From JAEUMD01 sp050246945 (GTDB lineage Bacteria; Pseudomonadota; Alphaproteobacteria; Rhizobiales; Hyphomicrobiaceae), in NCBI GenBank assembly GCA_050246945.1, contig JBFWVC010000016.1, positions 1-64,000 on the forward strand: a stretch of 64,000 bases of DNA. The letters are read 5' to 3'. Below, piece after piece: positions 16,849 to 25,786 of this stretch. The position numbers were made by a program, and so were the translations under genes. Position 1 is the stretch's first letter; each line of letters starts with the position of its first letter. A model generated the notes under the pieces. That model saw only the letters and a list, made by a program, of their open reading frames with translations, had not been told where the DNA came from and searched no databases.

Positions 16849-19800
16849 ATGTCGATCGATACAACTGAGCACACCGGCAAAGATCCAACGAAATCGTTCG
16901 TTGCGCAGGTGATCGCCTGGTCCGTCGCCAACCAGCTTATCGTTATTGTCGCAGCACTGGCACTGATCGCCGCCGGCTGGCTCGCCATCCTGCGTACGCC
17001 GCTCGATGCCATCCCGGATATGTCGGACACGCAAGTGATCATCCGCACCGAATTCGCCGGGCAATCTCCGCAGATCGTCGAGGATCTCGTCACCTATCCA
17101 CTATCGACGACTCTGCTCGGCCTGCCTCGCACCAAGGCCGTGCGGGGATACTCGATGTTTGGAACGAGCTTTGTCTACGTCATCTTCGAAGACGGTGTCG
17201 ATCAATACTGGGCGCGCGCGCGCGTCATCGAGGCGCTGTCGAAGTCCTCAGGCTCACTTCCGGCGACGGCCACCCCCCAGATTGGTCCGGACGCGACCGG
17301 AGTCGGCTGGGTGTTCCAGTATGCACTTGTCGACCGCTCGGGCCGTCACGACCTCGCGCAGCTGCGATCGCTGCAGGACTGGTTCCTGAAGTTCGAGCTG
17401 GCGACCGTGCCGGGCGTCTCAGAGGTCGCATCGGTGGGCGGCTTCGTCAAGGAGTATCAGGTCCTGGTCGACCCCAACCGGCTCAGAGCCTACGACATGC
17501 CTATATCGCGCATATCGGCCGCGGTGCGGGCTGCGTCCAGCGATGTTGGAGGCCGCGTCATAGAACAGGCCGAGACGGAGCTGATGATCCGTTCGACCGG
17601 CTACATTAAGAATCTCGATCAGTTGCGCAACGTCGTCGTCTATTCGAACGCTGGAACCCCGGTGGTCCTATCGGACATCGCTAACGTGATCGAGGGGCCG
17701 GAACTGCGTCGTGGCGTGGTCGAGCTGGACGGCAAAGGGGAGGTGGTCGGCGGCATCATCGTGATGCGTTCCGGCGAGAACGCACTCAACGTCATTGATG
17801 CGGTGAAGAAGAAGATTGTGACCGTCCAGAAGGGATTGCCGGATGGCGTCGAAATCGTACCGGTCTATGATCGCGCGCCGCTGATCCGTGGCGCCGTCGA
17901 CTACCTCTCGACGAAGCTCATCGAGGAAGGGCTCGTCGTGGCTCTGGTGTGCTTCATCTTTCTGCTGCACGTGCGTTCGGCATTCGTCGCGATCATCACG
18001 CTGCCCCTGGGCGTTCTGGCCGCATTCGTCGTCATGTCGGCGCAGGGTCTCACCGCGAACATCATGTCGCTTGGCGGCATTGCGATCGCCATCGGTGCCA
18101 TGGTCGACGCCTCGATCGTCATGGTCGAGAACGCTCACCGCAAGCTTTCGGGTCTTTCTCCCGATGAGGCGGGCGATCCGGCAAAGCGGCGATCCGTGCT
18201 GGTGCTGGCCGCACAGGAAGTCGGGCCGGGCTTGTTCTTCTCGTTGCTCATCATCACGGTCTCGTTCCTGCCGGTGCTGGTCCTGACGGGACAGAGCTAC
18301 CGGCTGTTCGCGCCGCTCGCCTTTACCAAGACATACGCAATGGCATTTGCGGCGCTCCTGTCGGTGACGCTGGTTCCTGTGCTGATGCTGTGGCTGGTGC
18401 GCGGCCGCATCCTTCCGGAGGAGAAGAACCCCATCAACCGGTTGTTCGTGGCGCTCTATCGGCCAATTCTTGCCGCAGCTCTCCAGGCACGCTGGCTCAT
18501 TCTCGTTTTTGCCCTGGCAGCGATGGCCTCGATTGCAATTCCCCTGTCGCGGATGGGCTCGGAATTCATGCCGGCGCTCTACGAGGGTGAATTGCTTTAC
18601 ATGCCGACGACGCTGCCGAGCGTGTCGATCAGCAAGGCAAAGGAAATCCTGTCGCAGACGAACAGGCTAATAAAGACCGTGCCGGAGGTCGAGCAGGCTT
18701 TCGGCAAGGTCGGCCGCGCCGATACAGCGACAGATCCTGCGCCTATCTCCATGATAGAGACGTGGATCAAGCTGAAGCCGAAAGCAGAATGGCGCCCTGG
18801 TCTTACGGTCGAGAAGCTCATCGCTGAACTCGACCAGCGAACAAAAATGCCGGGTGTCGTCAACTCCTGGGGCTATCCCATCAAGATCCGCATGGACATG
18901 ATTTCGACAGGCATCCGGACGCCCGTTGGGATCAAGATTTCCGGCAACGACCTGGCCGGTATCGAACGCGTGGCTCTTTCGGTCGAATCTGTCGCCAAGA
19001 AGATTCGTGGAACACGTTCCGTCTTCGCCGAGCGTGTGCAGGGCGGACGCTATGTGGAAATTCGGGCCGACCGTCGCGAGCTGGCGCGCCGCAACATCGA
19101 CATGGGCGTCTTCCAGTCGGTAATCCAGACGGTGCTCGGCGGCATGAAACTCTCAGAGTCCGTTCAGGGACGCGAGCGCTACGACATCATCCTGCGCTAC
19201 GACCGGCCCTTCCGCGAGACGACGAGTGAACTCGGCGAGATACTCGTGCCGACGCCTGCCGGGCAGCACATCCCCCTGAAGGAGTTGGCCGAGATCGCCA
19301 TCACAGATGGTCCGCCGATGCTGAAATCGGAGAACGCGCGCCTCACCGGCTGGGTGTTCGTCGATATCGCGGGTCGCGACATCGGCAGCTACGTAAGCGA
19401 GGCGCAAAAGGAGATCGCGCAAAGCGTCGATCTTCCGCCGGGTTATTCGATTACGTGGTCTGGACAGTTCGAGCAGATGCTCGAGGCCCGTCGCCGGCTT
19501 GCCATCACGATACCAGCGGTCATCGTCACCATCTTCGTGCTTCTTATGCTTCATTTCGGCCGCCTCGACCGCACTCTCATCATCATGCTTTCGCTGCCGT
19601 TCGGACTGGTCGGCGGCCTTTGGGCCGTGGACCTCGCCGTCTATGACATGTCGGTTGCGGTGGCGGTCGGGTTCATCGCGCTTGGTGGCATTGCCGTCGA
19701 AACGGCGATCGTAATGCTGTTGTACCTAGACCATCAAGTGCGCAGTCACCCGCCGGAAACGCTGCAGGAGCTGGAAGACGCCATCATGGCCGGCGCCGTG

Positions 19801-20064
19801 ATGCGTGTCCGGCCGAAGCTGATGACGGTTCTGGTGATCATTGCCGGCCTCTTGCCGATCTTTATCACCGAGGGACTTGGCAGCGATGTCATGCGGCGCA
19901 TTGCGCTGCCGATGGTCGGCGGCATGGTCTCGACGACGGTGCTTACCCTGATCGTCATCCCGGTCGTCTACCTTATCTGGGAAAGCCGGCGCTTCCGCAG
20001 ACGGCTGCAGCACCCCCACTCGGCATCGTCGCAAGCACTTCCATCGCCGGCGGCTACGACATAG
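16849..20064 (+). CDS. cusA: CusA-like heavy-metal RND efflux pump
   Basis: 1071 residues from ATG 16849; the frame is open further upstream but that stretch is antisense/overlap with the preceding gene. Inner-membrane proton-driven pump of the HME-RND group. It shows the N-terminal helix and periplasmic start (LDAIPDMSDTQVIIRTEFAG), FVYVIFEDGVDQYWARARV, proton-relay Asp in AIGAMVDASIVMVEN, and the CusA-type segment MDMISTGIRTPVGIKISG. The second half of the duplicated 12-helix layout (VAVAVGFIALGGIAVETAIV) follows. These phrases are those of the Cu(I)/Ag(I) branch. No outer-membrane channel gene (cusC) is in the cassette, so a TolC-like partner from elsewhere is needed. Confidence 0.93.
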   Translation: MSIDTTEHTGKDPTKSFVAQVIAWSVANQLIVIVAALALIAAGWLAILRTPLDAIPDMSDTQVIIRTEFAGQSPQIVEDLVTYPLSTTLLGLPRTKAVRGYSMFGTSFVYVIFEDGVDQYWARARVIEALSKSSGSLPATATPQIGPDATGVGWVFQYALVDRSGRHDLAQLRSLQDWFLKFELATVPGVSEVASVGGFVKEYQVLVDPNRLRAYDMPISRISAAVRAASSDVGGRVIEQAETELMIRSTGYIKNLDQLRNVVVYSNAGTPVVLSDIANVIEGPELRRGVVELDGKGEVVGGIIVMRSGENALNVIDAVKKKIVTVQKGLPDGVEIVPVYDRAPLIRGAVDYLSTKLIEEGLVVALVCFIFLLHVRSAFVAIITLPLGVLAAFVVMSAQGLTANIMSLGGIAIAIGAMVDASIVMVENAHRKLSGLSPDEAGDPAKRRSVLVLAAQEVGPGLFFSLLIITVSFLPVLVLTGQSYRLFAPLAFTKTYAMAFAALLSVTLVPVLMLWLVRGRILPEEKNPINRLFVALYRPILAAALQARWLILVFALAAMASIAIPLSRMGSEFMPALYEGELLYMPTTLPSVSISKAKEILSQTNRLIKTVPEVEQAFGKVGRADTATDPAPISMIETWIKLKPKAEWRPGLTVEKLIAELDQRTKMPGVVNSWGYPIKIRMDMISTGIRTPVGIKISGNDLAGIERVALSVESVAKKIRGTRSVFAERVQGGRYVEIRADRRELARRNIDMGVFQSVIQTVLGGMKLSESVQGRERYDIILRYDRPFRETTSELGEILVPTPAGQHIPLKELAEIAITDGPPMLKSENARLTGWVFVDIAGRDIGSYVSEAQKEIAQSVDLPPGYSITWSGQFEQMLEARRRLAITIPAVIVTIFVLLMLHFGRLDRTLIIMLSLPFGLVGGLWAVDLAVYDMSVAVAVGFIALGGIAVETAIVMLLYLDHQVRSHPPETLQELEDAIMAGAVMRVRPKLMTVLVIIAGLLPIFITEGLGSDVMRRIALPMVGGMVSTTVLTLIVIPVVYLIWESRRFRRRLQHPHSASSQALPSPAATT

Positions 20065-20107
20065 CGGTCGTTACACTTGACCACCCGATCCAGCAAAGGA
20101 GAACACC

Positions 20108-20509
20108 ATGAAACTCGTCATTATGACCATAGCCGCCACGTTGATCTGCGCAACACCGGCCATGGCGCAAGACGCGAAGATGCCCATGGAACATAACGGG
20201 CGCGGTGACATGCAGCAGATGGAACACAAGGGCCATGGCGACATGCAGAACATGGAAGCGAAGGAAATCGCACCGGGGACCGAGGCTGCGGGCAGTGGCG
20301 TCGTAAATTCAATCGACACCACGAAGAAGCAGGTCAACCTTACGCATGAGCCGATTCCCGATCTCGGCTGGCCGACCATGACGATGGATCTGCCGGTGAC
20401 AACGAAAGTCGACCTCAGTGGCGTGAAGGCGGGGGACAAGGTCTCATTCAAGCTGAAGCTGGGCCGCGACAAGACCTATCGTATCATTGAGCTCGCACCG
20501 GCGAACTGA
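20108..20509 (+). CDS. cusF: CusF-like periplasmic copper-binding protein
   Basis: 133 residues with signal peptide (cleavage after AMA, residue 20) and ribosome binding site AAAGGAG. A Met/His-rich linker (MPMEHNGRGDMQQMEHKGHG) precedes the small OB-fold. The CusF copper site is intact: His-80, Trp-88, Met-91 and Met-93 (THEPIPDLGWPTMTMDL), giving the Met2-His site capped by tryptophan. It is a metallochaperone delivering Cu(I)/Ag(I) to the CusB/CusA pump, 43 bases downstream of cusA. Confidence 0.92.
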   Translation: MKLVIMTIAATLICATPAMAQDAKMPMEHNGRGDMQQMEHKGHGDMQNMEAKEIAPGTEAAGSGVVNSIDTTKKQVNLTHEPIPDLGWPTMTMDLPVTTKVDLSGVKAGDKVSFKLKLGRDKTYRIIELAPAN

Positions 20510-20690
20510 TGGCAAGCTGGAGCCTCGGCGCCTGCAGTTATTCGCGGAGGCTCGCCACGGAATTCATCGTTGATAGCCATGCTGACTTTCTGTCGCGCGC
20601 GAGAGGTGATCAGTTTGCGCATCGGAAGTTCACATTGAAATGCGCGCGCTGCGACGCCAAATAAGATGATATTCATTGGGAGATCCGAAT

Positions 20691-20942
20691 ATGCACGACG
20701 GATGGATGCATTGGGGTCCCGACGGCGGATTTGGTGGAATGTGGTTCGGTCCGATCATCTGGATCTTGGTTTTGGGGCTTCTGGTGTGGCTCGCTATTGG
20801 TGTCCTGCGACGCTACGACCCTGCTGACAGGTCGGGCTCCACCGGCCGCAAGAGCCCAAGAGAAATTCTCGACGACCGCTACGCGCGCGGGGAAATCAAT
20901 GAAGAGGAATATCGCCACAGGCGCAGCGTCCTTGAAGGGTGA
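20691..20942 (+). CDS. Small SHOCT-domain membrane protein
   Basis: 83 residues from ATG 20691, with GGGAG upstream. The N-terminus is rich in Met, His, Gly and Trp (MHDGWMHWGPDGGFGG), followed by one membrane helix (IIWILVLGLLVWLAIGVL) and a C-terminal SHOCT motif (SPREILDDRYARGEINEEEY). Such proteins are common at the end of copper and other metal operons; their exact role is unknown. It is probably the last gene of the efflux operon. Confidence 0.82.
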   Translation: MHDGWMHWGPDGGFGGMWFGPIIWILVLGLLVWLAIGVLRRYDPADRSGSTGRKSPREILDDRYARGEINEEEYRHRRSVLEG

Positions 20943-21059
20943 GACGCAGCGGCTAACCTTTAATCTGCGTTAGTGCGCAGGAATCATCTGCGCGCCTACG
21001 GCGTTTTGCTTTCGTGCCGGGTGCGGCTCGAAGCGGGTCACCAGTCAAAGCTTAAGGTT

Positions 21060-21534
21060 TGTGTTGCAAAATCTCCTTAATCGTTCTGCGCACGCGTTGG
21101 TCTTGATGTTGGGAATGGCCTGGAAGACGGCTTGGGCTCTCATTTCGTTGAGCCCTTCGGCCTGCAGCTTTTGCAGACGCTTGTCCGAGAAAGCGCGCTT
21201 TTACCCTTGTGCATGCCTGCCGCCGCAGCCTTGGCGATGCGCTAGGGCTGTCGCTCCAGCATCATCCCCCGTTTAAACTGAGCAACCGACCCGATCACAT
21301 TCAGCATCAGCTTGCCGGTGGCAGTCGAGGTATCGACGCCCATGCTCAAAATCTTGAGCGACGCTCCGGCTTCAGAGATGCGTTCGACGATCTGGCCCAC
21401 ATGGACGACGGAGCGGGCCAGACGGTCGAGCTTGCAGACGACGAGTTGGTCGCCCTTGCCGGGCGCGTGCAGCGCCGCCTCAAGGCGCGGCCGTCTTTCC
21501 GGAGGCGAGTTGTCAACCAGTTGGCTGTCAACTT
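21060..21534 (-). pseudogene. Serine recombinase (Tn3-type resolvase) relic
   Basis: On the minus strand the frame reads DQLVVCKLDRLARSVVHVGQ, then ILSMGVDTSTATGKLMLNVI and GSVAQFKRGMMLERQP, the mid part of small serine resolvases/invertases. It is followed by an in-frame stop, RIAKAAAAGMHKG, and after a shift KLQAEGLNEMRAQAV. The catalytic serine N-terminus is missing, and the DNA-binding helix region is frameshifted. It is a dead copy of a transposon resolvase lying between the efflux cassette and its neighbouring two-component system. Confidence 0.85.
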
Positions 21535-21711
21535 AGACCCTCCCCCAAGTTGTCGGCGGCGATGCCCGCAACCCATGACGAAACAACCAGCTTCCGCATC
21601 TGATGGCAACGCGGACGCCATTGGTGGCGATTGCTGACGCGTGCTCCTGACCCGTTGCGGTCATCGGCATAGCGGGTCGCAGTTGGAGTGGCGATGTCTG
21701 CGGAGGCCCCA

Positions 21712-23073
21712 CTAACGACCGAGCGCCACCGTCGCATGGAGTCGAAGTCGGACAAGGGCACGGAGACCGCCAAGATCGCACGCATCGAGTTCCAACGTGC
21801 CCCCGTGCAACTCTGCAAGATCTTTGGCGATTGCCAATCCAATGCCAGTGCCAGCGACCGTTCTGTCCAGCCTCATGCCGACATCGAGCACGTTGCATCT
21901 TTGGTCGGCGGGAATGCCCGGTCCATCATCCTCGACTGACACAAGGATCGCATCTGCCTGGCCGGAAACTGCGACGTGCACCCGGCTGTTTGCCCATTTG
22001 CGCGCGTTATCGAGAAGATTGCCGAACAGATCCTCTAGATCGCGCGTATCGACCGGCACTTCGACATTGCTCTCCGACACAGCAAGCGTCCACCGAAGTT
22101 CAGCCCCGCGCGGCAACCGCTTCATCACGCAGATGAGGCGTTCGAGCAACGGCTTAAGCGCAGTGCGTGCTCCTACCGCTTTTCGCGGCCCAACAGCGCG
22201 AACTGACGCCAGTAGCCTTGCAACTTGAGCATCCATAGCCTCGATCTCGTGCTCGATCGCATCCGCCGATGCTGCATCACCCTTTTCACGCAGCACGCGG
22301 GCCTCGGCCCCCAGAACGGCGAGGGGCGTCTTGAGCCCGTGGCCAAGTTTGCCGGCGTTGCTGCGAGCCCGCTCCACCTCGGCAGCTTGTGTCGCCAGAA
22401 GGCCGTTGAGATCCTCCACCAGCCCGGAAAGCTCTGTCGGATATGAACCCTCGAGCTTCTCCGTTTGTCCCTGTCGCAGCCGGCCCAGCTGGCCGCGCAG
22501 GGCATTGAGCGGCGCCAGGCCCGCGCCAACTTGAAGCCACGAGGCCGCAGCCAGCAGCAGCCCGAGCACGGCAAGCGACATGATGACGACCCGCGCGAAG
22601 TCGCGCCGCGCCTCGTCAATTAGCTGGCGGTCGCCTGCAACAGCCAATCGCAGAGGCCGGTTCTGGAGCAGGACCGTCCGCTGAACCATCACGAGCTGCT
22701 GACGCGATGGCCCAAACGCCTCAGTCTCCTCAAGATTGCCGGGCCCAGATGATGTGGCGGGAAGCGTCAATGTGCTGTCCCAGAGAGATCGGGACCGAAG
22801 TGCGGGCTGCCCGGTTTCAACGATTTGCCAGTACAGACCGGATAGCGGCCGCTGGAATGCAGGATCGGACAGATCATGCTTCAGCGTCAGCGATCCGGTG
22901 GAATCGATCTGGACTACGGCTGCTAGCTGCAACAGGTGATCATCGAGCTCTTTCACGTACCTCCGGTGAACGTGCTCACCAAAGATCGCGACGAGAACTG
23001 CGCCAGCGATCGCGAGGGCCACACTGACGCCGAGGATCGCGCCCAGCAGAAGGCGAAGGCGCAGTGATCTCAT
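21712..23073 (-). CDS. Sensor histidine kinase (PhoQ/CusS-like)
   Basis: 453 residues. Two membrane helices (near residues 8-30 and 160-178) flank a ~130-residue periplasmic sensor, followed by HAMP. The phospho-acceptor is His-245 in AGKLGHGLKTPLAVL, an atypical H-box with GHGLKTP as in PhoQ-type kinases. The ATPase has N-box NLLDNARKW and G-boxes DDGPGIP and GTGIGLAI. Its start overlaps the regulator stop by four bases (ATGA). Given PepSY and copper neighbours, metal, redox or cationic envelope stress is a plausible signal. Confidence 0.92.
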   Translation of the reverse strand: MRSLRLRLLLGAILGVSVALAIAGAVLVAIFGEHVHRRYVKELDDHLLQLAAVVQIDSTGSLTLKHDLSDPAFQRPLSGLYWQIVETGQPALRSRSLWDSTLTLPATSSGPGNLEETEAFGPSRQQLVMVQRTVLLQNRPLRLAVAGDRQLIDEARRDFARVVIMSLAVLGLLLAAASWLQVGAGLAPLNALRGQLGRLRQGQTEKLEGSYPTELSGLVEDLNGLLATQAAEVERARSNAGKLGHGLKTPLAVLGAEARVLREKGDAASADAIEHEIEAMDAQVARLLASVRAVGPRKAVGARTALKPLLERLICVMKRLPRGAELRWTLAVSESNVEVPVDTRDLEDLFGNLLDNARKWANSRVHVAVSGQADAILVSVEDDGPGIPADQRCNVLDVGMRLDRTVAGTGIGLAIAKDLAELHGGTLELDACDLGGLRALVRLRLHATVALGR

Positions 23074-23744
23074 GGCGCCTCCTCGTCGAGTTCGCCTACA
23101 TAATATCCGTAGCCGCGTCGGGTATTGATCGCATCGGCGCCGAGCTTCCGCCTGATCCTGCCGACCAATACCTCGATGGCGTTGCTCTCACGCTCGAAAT
23201 CCTGGCTGTAGACGTGCTCGGTAAGTTCGATCTGCGAGACCGCTCGACCAGCATGGTGCATAAGGTAGTTCAGCAAGCGGTACTCAAGCGGTGACAGATC
23301 GACGGGAATGCCGGCCTTGGTAACGCGGCTGTGACGCGTGTCGAGAAGCAAGTCTCCCACTTCAAGCACTGCGCTCGCGTGCTTCGTCTGCCGCCTCAAA
23401 AGCGCCCGGACACGGGCAAGAAATTCCTCCATGCGGAATGGTTTGGTGAGGTAGTCGTCGGCCCCGATATCAATGGCTTCGACCTTCTCCGACCAGCTGT
23501 CGCGTGCCGTCAGCACAAGGACAGGCATGGTTCGCCGGTTTGCGCGCCAGCGCTTCAGAACCTGAGTGCCGTCTAGCTTTGGCAGTCCAAGATCGAGGAT
23601 GACGAGGTCGTAGTCTTCGGTGTCTCCTGCAAACCATGCTTGCTCGCCGTCGAACGCCTCTTCTACGACGTGTCCCGCCCCCACAAGAGCCTTCGTCAGG
23701 TCCGTCGCAAGTTTCCTTTCGTCCTCCACAACCAAAATGCGCAT
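23070..23744 (-). CDS. OmpR/PhoB-family response regulator
   Basis: 224 residues. The receiver has the acidic pocket (VVEDER), phospho-acceptor Asp-51 (VILDLGLPKLDG), Thr (LTARDS) and Lys (LTKPF). The C-terminal winged helix (LSPLEYRLLNYLMHHAGRAV; NAIEVLVGRIRRKLG) ends TRRGYGYYVGE. Translationally coupled to the kinase. Likely targets are the adjacent PepSY and cytochrome genes and possibly the efflux cassette; no binding repeat was identified. Confidence 0.93.
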   Translation of the reverse strand: MRILVVEDERKLATDLTKALVGAGHVVEEAFDGEQAWFAGDTEDYDLVILDLGLPKLDGTQVLKRWRANRRTMPVLVLTARDSWSEKVEAIDIGADDYLTKPFRMEEFLARVRALLRRQTKHASAVLEVGDLLLDTRHSRVTKAGIPVDLSPLEYRLLNYLMHHAGRAVSQIELTEHVYSQDFERESNAIEVLVGRIRRKLGADAINTRRGYGYYVGELDEEAP

Positions 23745-23756
23745 GGGCCTCTCCGC

Positions 23757-24050
23757 CTATTCTTCCCGGAGCAACGTCGCCGTACGGGCGTCAATCTTCA
23801 GCTCCCGGTATCTGCCATCCGCCCGCAGGACCTTGATCTCGTACACATAGGTGCCGCCTTTCTGCTCGATCTCGATTTCGATGATCCGTCCGCCGAGGCT
23901 GCTTTCGTTGCGCTTGAGAATTTCCTCCAGGGTCAGGATCTCCCCACGTTCAACCAGCGCCCGTACCCGCTCCGCGCTAAGACCATCCGCCCAAGCGGGC
24001 GCGGCGGCCAGGATGGCGACGACGATAAAGGTGAGAATTGCGTGGCGCAT
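23757..24050 (-). CDS. Periplasmic PepSY-domain protein (with the two-component operon)
   Basis: 97 residues from ATG 24050. A signal peptide (MRHAILTFIVVAILAAAPAW) is followed by a PepSY-like unit (LEEILKRNESSLGGRIIEIE, then YVYEIKVLRADGRYRELKID). It is 12 bases upstream of the response regulator, so the operon is pepSY-regulator-kinase. PepSY proteins in this context are thought to modulate the sensor or bind cationic ligands; unproven here. Confidence 0.8.
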   Translation of the reverse strand: MRHAILTFIVVAILAAAPAWADGLSAERVRALVERGEILTLEEILKRNESSLGGRIIEIEIEQKGGTYVYEIKVLRADGRYRELKIDARTATLLREE

Positions 24051-24193
24051 GAGGGCTCGGTGAGAAAACGGACATCTACAGAACTGTCGCCGGGCCCACA
24101 TGACAAACAGCTGACTCCTCCCCTCAGCCCGAACTCAGGTCTAACCCGGTAGTGTGCCCTTCGTGAGGTTCACGCACCAGAGAGGAGCACACC
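24051..24193. promoter_or_regulatory. Divergent promoter region between two PepSY genes
   Basis: 143 bases separate two divergent operons: pepSY-regulator-kinase leftward and pepSY-cytochrome b561 rightward. This is the natural place for the response-regulator site. I could not pick out a convincing direct repeat. Confidence 0.45.
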
Positions 24194-24520
24194 ATGTTGA
24201 AGAACATCATAATCATCACTGCCGCGCTTGCTGCGCTCGCCGGCCCAGCCCTTGCCTCCGGCGACGACCGCACCGATTCGGAGGAGCGCCATAAGATAAC
24301 CTCCAGCCGCGATGGCAACTGTACCGCCCGTCCCGACGCGGAGTGGCTATCGGTCGAGCAACTGACCCAGAAGCTCAAGGACCAGGGCTACACGGTTCGT
24401 GAGGTCGAGCGGAGCCACGGCTGCTACGAGGTCAAGGCGACTGACGCCAAGGGCGTCCGCGTAGAGATTTATGTCGACCCGGCCACGGCCGAGATCGTCA
24501 GCCGCGAAGGACGCAGCTGA
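24194..24520 (+). CDS. Periplasmic PepSY-domain protein (with cytochrome b561)
   Basis: 108 residues, ribosome binding site GAGAGGAG. Signal peptide MLKNIIIITAALAALAGPAL, then a cysteine pair (GNCTARP, HGCYEV) and a PepSY fold (LTQKLKDQGYTVREVERSHG; VEIYVDPATAEIVSREG). Its stop overlaps the start of the cytochrome gene (TGATG), so both are translated together. Confidence 0.85.
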   Translation: MLKNIIIITAALAALAGPALASGDDRTDSEERHKITSSRDGNCTARPDAEWLSVEQLTQKLKDQGYTVREVERSHGCYEVKATDAKGVRVEIYVDPATAEIVSREGRS

Positions 24521-25080
24521 TGCCCGCGGCAGCCGAGTGCGAGACGGAGGCCGGCCGCACGGAGCGGCCGGCAATCGTCAAGGTTTGGGACCCTTTCGTC
24601 CGCATCTTTCACTGGTCCCTCGTCGCCCTCTTTGCCCTAGCCTGGGTGAGCGAGGATCTTCAGTCGCTCCATCAGCCGGTCGGTTACGCAATACTGGGCT
24701 TGGTCGTCCTGCGCGTCTTCTGGGGGTTCGTCGGACCGAGGTATGCCAGGTTCTCGGACTTCGTGCGATCGCCAAAGGCTATCTTCGCGTATGGGCGCGA
24801 CCTCCTGGCCGGCAGGGCGCCGCGCTGCCGCGGCCACAATCCACTCGCTGCCGTCATGGTGCTTGCGTTGCTGACTATGCTCATCGCCACGGGTACGAGC
24901 GGCTGGATGATGACCCTCAATGCCTACCGGTCGGCTGAATGGCTCGAGGAACTGCACGAAGGGCTCGCATCGGTGACATTGGGACTGGTCAGTCTCCATG
25001 TTCTGGCCGTTGCGGTCATGAGCTTGGTGCACGGCGAAAACCTCGTCCGCGCCATGATCACAGGCTGCAAACGGACATGA
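24520..25080 (+). CDS. Cytochrome b561-family membrane protein
   Basis: 186 residues, four membrane helices. Heme-ligand histidines are in VRIFHWSLVALFALAWV, SLHQPVGYAILGLV, EELHEGLASVTLGLVSLHVL; GRPLRVFWGFVGP-type loop text is present as VVLRVFWGFVGPRYARF. It probably moves electrons across the inner membrane. The pairing with a PepSY protein and a two-component system is a recurrent module in proteobacteria. Confidence 0.88.
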   Translation: MPAAAECETEAGRTERPAIVKVWDPFVRIFHWSLVALFALAWVSEDLQSLHQPVGYAILGLVVLRVFWGFVGPRYARFSDFVRSPKAIFAYGRDLLAGRAPRCRGHNPLAAVMVLALLTMLIATGTSGWMMTLNAYRSAEWLEELHEGLASVTLGLVSLHVLAVAVMSLVHGENLVRAMITGCKRT

Positions 25081-25419
25081 TCCTCGATCACAAGCGCAAG
25101 CCGCCAAGTGTTCCCTCTTGACCCTTCGCGTCACGCCGTCAATGTCTGATACTTGGGCAACTGCGGTATTGGAGATGACAGGATGCCCATCAAACGCAAC
25201 GGAATGCTGGAGTTCCAAAAGGGCCCGCCAGCACATCTGGAAGCAAACAACCAAGCGAATTGGAGGGCGGCCACCATGGGCCAACCATGGAGCCCGTAGG
25301 CTGCCCTACCTCCGTCGGGCGTCGACGAAAGCCGAGTCCAGCCGGAAACCCTACTAATGGGAGTATTCTCCGGTGGTAGGCAACACTTCACTTTACTTGA
25401 TTTATGTCAATGCCCGCAT
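25081..25419. other. Intergenic region before the ArsR operon
   Basis: About 340 bases. A 38-codon frame at 25182-25298 (MPIKRNGMLEFQKGPPAHLE...) looks protein-like and could be a relic or a small gene, but I cannot support it further. Confidence 0.35.
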
Positions 25420-25435
25420 ATGCGCAGACGCGCAT
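25420..25435. promoter_or_regulatory. Palindromic operator candidate for the ArsR-type repressor
   Basis: ATGCGC and GCGCAT form a perfect 6-bp inverted repeat around a 4-base spacer, 10 bases before the ATG of the arsR-like gene. Position and symmetry fit autoregulation by an ArsR/SmtB dimer; binding is inferred. Confidence 0.5.
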
Positions 25436-25444
25436 TTAAATGTC

Positions 25445-25786
25445 ATGCATCATGATACCTTGACCCGTTTGCTCTCGGCACTCGCCGACCCGACGCGGCT
25501 TGGGGCGCTGGCTCTGCTCTGGAAGGGGCAGGAGCTGTGCGTCTGCGAGTTGATGGAGCGGCTGGATGTTACGCAGTCGCGCATGTCCAGACACATGGCT
25601 GTGCTCAAGGCTGCTGGTCTCGTCGTTGACCGAAGGGATGCCCAGTGGGTTCGATATCGCCGTAATCCTCGCCTACCAGCCGACGCGAAACGGGTCATCA
25701 GCGCTGTCATGGTCGCGAGCCAGACACTCGCCAAGCGCCGCTCAGGTGTGGCACAGAGCGCGAGCCGGACAGAGGCTCTACGATGA
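25445..25786 (+). CDS. ArsR-family transcriptional repressor
   Basis: 113 residues from ATG 25445. The winged helix is typical: LLSALADPTRLGALALLWKG, then ELCVCELMERLDVTQSRMSR and HMAVLKAAGLVVDRRDAQWV. The CVC motif in ELCVCEL matches the metalloid-binding site of classical ArsR proteins. It should release the promoter when As(III) or Sb(III) binds. Its stop overlaps the permease start (ATGA). Confidence 0.9.
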   Translation: MHHDTLTRLLSALADPTRLGALALLWKGQELCVCELMERLDVTQSRMSRHMAVLKAAGLVVDRRDAQWVRYRRNPRLPADAKRVISAVMVASQTLAKRRSGVAQSASRTEALR

